Source of the DNA: Gammaproteobacteria bacterium | GTDB taxonomy: Bacteria; Pseudomonadota; Gammaproteobacteria; Pseudomonadales; Azotimanducaceae_A | Direction of reading: 5' to 3' | NCBI GenBank assembly: GCA_012960755.1 | Contig: DUAT01000153.1 | Coordinates: forward strand, 90,866-154,865 | DNA: 64,000 nt | Shown: positions 63,302 through 64,000 of the stretch, piece after piece | Position numbering within the stretch: position 1 is the stretch's first letter | Layout of the letters: each line of letters begins with the position of its first letter | Notes under the pieces: generated by a model | What the model was told of the DNA's origin: nothing | The model's input: only the letters and a program-made list of their open reading frames with translations | Databases searched by the model: none | Translations under genes and position numbers: made by a program

Positions 63302-64000
63302 ATGAACCCTCTCTTGGCGGTAACCATGGGTGATCCTGCAGGCGTGGGTGCTGAAATAGCGGTAAAAACGCTCAGTCGACCTGATGTATATTCCCGCGCC
63401 CAACCTTTTGTCATTGGCAACGCGGCCTGTCTGAAGCTGGCTATGCAGCAGACGGGCATTGAGACCCCGATCGTCATTCGCTCATCCGTGAAAGAGGTGA
63501 CGCCTGTATCCGATGTGATACAGGTAGTCGAGCCGATTGAATTCGATGCTGACCATCTGGAGATGGGGCGGGTCTGTGACGCTTGTGGCCATGCTGCAGT
63601 TGCGTTCTTCGAGTCATCGGTGAATATGGCATTGGCGGGTGAAATACAGGGTGTTGTTACCTGTCCCATCAATAAAGAAGCTGTGCATGCCGCCGGGTAT
63701 CATGGTGATATTGGTCACCAGGAAATATTGGGTCGAATGACCGGGGCAGAATTAACAGCAACCTTGTTGATGACCACGGGCCTTAAGGTTGCACATTTGT
63801 CTACACATAAGTCCCTCGCCGATGCCGTGAGATATGTGAAAACACCTATACTCGTTGAGAAACTGTTGTTGACTGCTCGGCATCTGCGTCGATGGTCCGG
63901 CAAGGAACCGCGTATTGCTGTGGCTGCCTTGAACCCTCATGGGAGTGAAGGCGGCATGTTAGGTAGTGAGGAACATGATGAGATTGCACCCGCAGTTGAA
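63302..64000 (+). CDS. pdxA: 4-hydroxythreonine-4-phosphate dehydrogenase, partial at window end
   Basis: The first 233 codons of PdxA, which oxidises 4-phosphohydroxy-L-threonine in pyridoxal phosphate synthesis. The start LLAVTMGDPAGVGAEIAVK is the family signature; TCPINKEAVHAAG near residue 122, GHQEILGRM with a metal-binding His, and AALNPHGSEGGMLG near 210 with another metal His are all present. The gene is open to the last base of the window. PdxA2-type relatives act on phosphothreonate or phosphoerythronate instead; no four-carbon acid-sugar kinase is next to it, so classical PdxA is favoured. PdxB is encoded at 3-4.2 kb. Confidence 0.92.
   Translation, partial: MNPLLAVTMGDPAGVGAEIAVKTLSRPDVYSRAQPFVIGNAACLKLAMQQTGIETPIVIRSSVKEVTPVSDVIQVVEPIEFDADHLEMGRVCDACGHAAVAFFESSVNMALAGEIQGVVTCPINKEAVHAAGYHGDIGHQEILGRMTGAELTATLLMTTGLKVAHLSTHKSLADAVRYVKTPILVEKLLLTARHLRRWSGKEPRIAVAALNPHGSEGGMLGSEEHDEIAPAVE

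Overview
The window reads as a chromosomal segment of a heterotrophic gammaproteobacterium, probably marine or otherwise free-living. This is inferred from gene content: pdxB and pdxA (DXP-dependent vitamin B6 route), a COQ4-type ubiquinone protein, dnaK-cbpA-cbpM, fxsA, two Lon-family proteases and many acyl-CoA and aromatic catabolic enzymes. I see no rRNA, tRNA, CRISPR array, transposase or phage gene. Coding density is high, and only two gaps exceed 300 bases.

Layout. 0-6.7 kb: cardiolipin synthase, a Gfo/Idh/MocA oxidoreductase, pdxB, a cytochrome c'-like protein, an acyl-CoA dehydrogenase and a COQ4 protein. 6.7-10.7 kb: a structured, repeat-rich regulatory gap followed by an operon of acyl-CoA carboxylase beta subunit, acyl-CoA dehydrogenase and a two-domain VOC protein. 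10.7-21.8 kb: a stress cluster. On the minus strand run beta-CASP nuclease, RND exporter, APC permease, a coiled-coil remnant and a LonH-type protease split by an in-frame TAA. Divergent from it is dnaK-cbpA-cbpM with a sigma32-like promoter. 22-26 kb: class IV aminotransferase (apparently without its catalytic lysine), sulfotransferase, PhyH dioxygenase and an LLM oxidoreductase. 26-30 kb: lon with a sigma32-like promoter, divergent from two universal stress proteins.

30.4-38.9 kb is the clearest metabolic unit: a same-strand operon for 4-hydroxybenzoate degradation by protocatechuate 4,5-cleavage. PobA makes protocatechuate, LigAB opens the ring, LigC oxidises the semialdehyde to 2-pyrone-4,6-dicarboxylate, LigI hydrolyses it, a GalD/LigU-type tautomerase and LigJ process oxalomesaconate, and LigK cleaves the product to pyruvate and oxaloacetate. 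An AAHS-type transporter is embedded in the operon. No dedicated regulator is present, but an inverted repeat and a hairpin over the pobA ribosome binding site lie upstream.

38.9-64 kb: AMP-dependent acyl-CoA ligase, an alpha/beta hydrolase with Asp at the nucleophile position, a methyltransferase, a Baeyer-Villiger-type monooxygenase, a ThDP enzyme, a GMC oxidoreductase with a Tat-exported gluconate-dehydrogenase subunit-3 partner, an M20 peptidase, fxsA, a hydrolase and an enoyl-CoA hydratase leading into a CbbQ/CbbO-type ATPase-VWA pair without RuBisCO, a cation/proton antiporter, an isoquinoline-oxidoreductase-like molybdoenzyme with a divergent TetR regulator, a MATE exporter, another hydrolase and a pdxA cut by the window end.

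The most unusual sequence-level signal is recurrent: short tandem duplications (periods 11, 12, 14 or 24 bases) sit at the 3' ends of at least six genes. At two genes a 14-base unit carrying the stop codon is repeated so that stops appear in all three frames.
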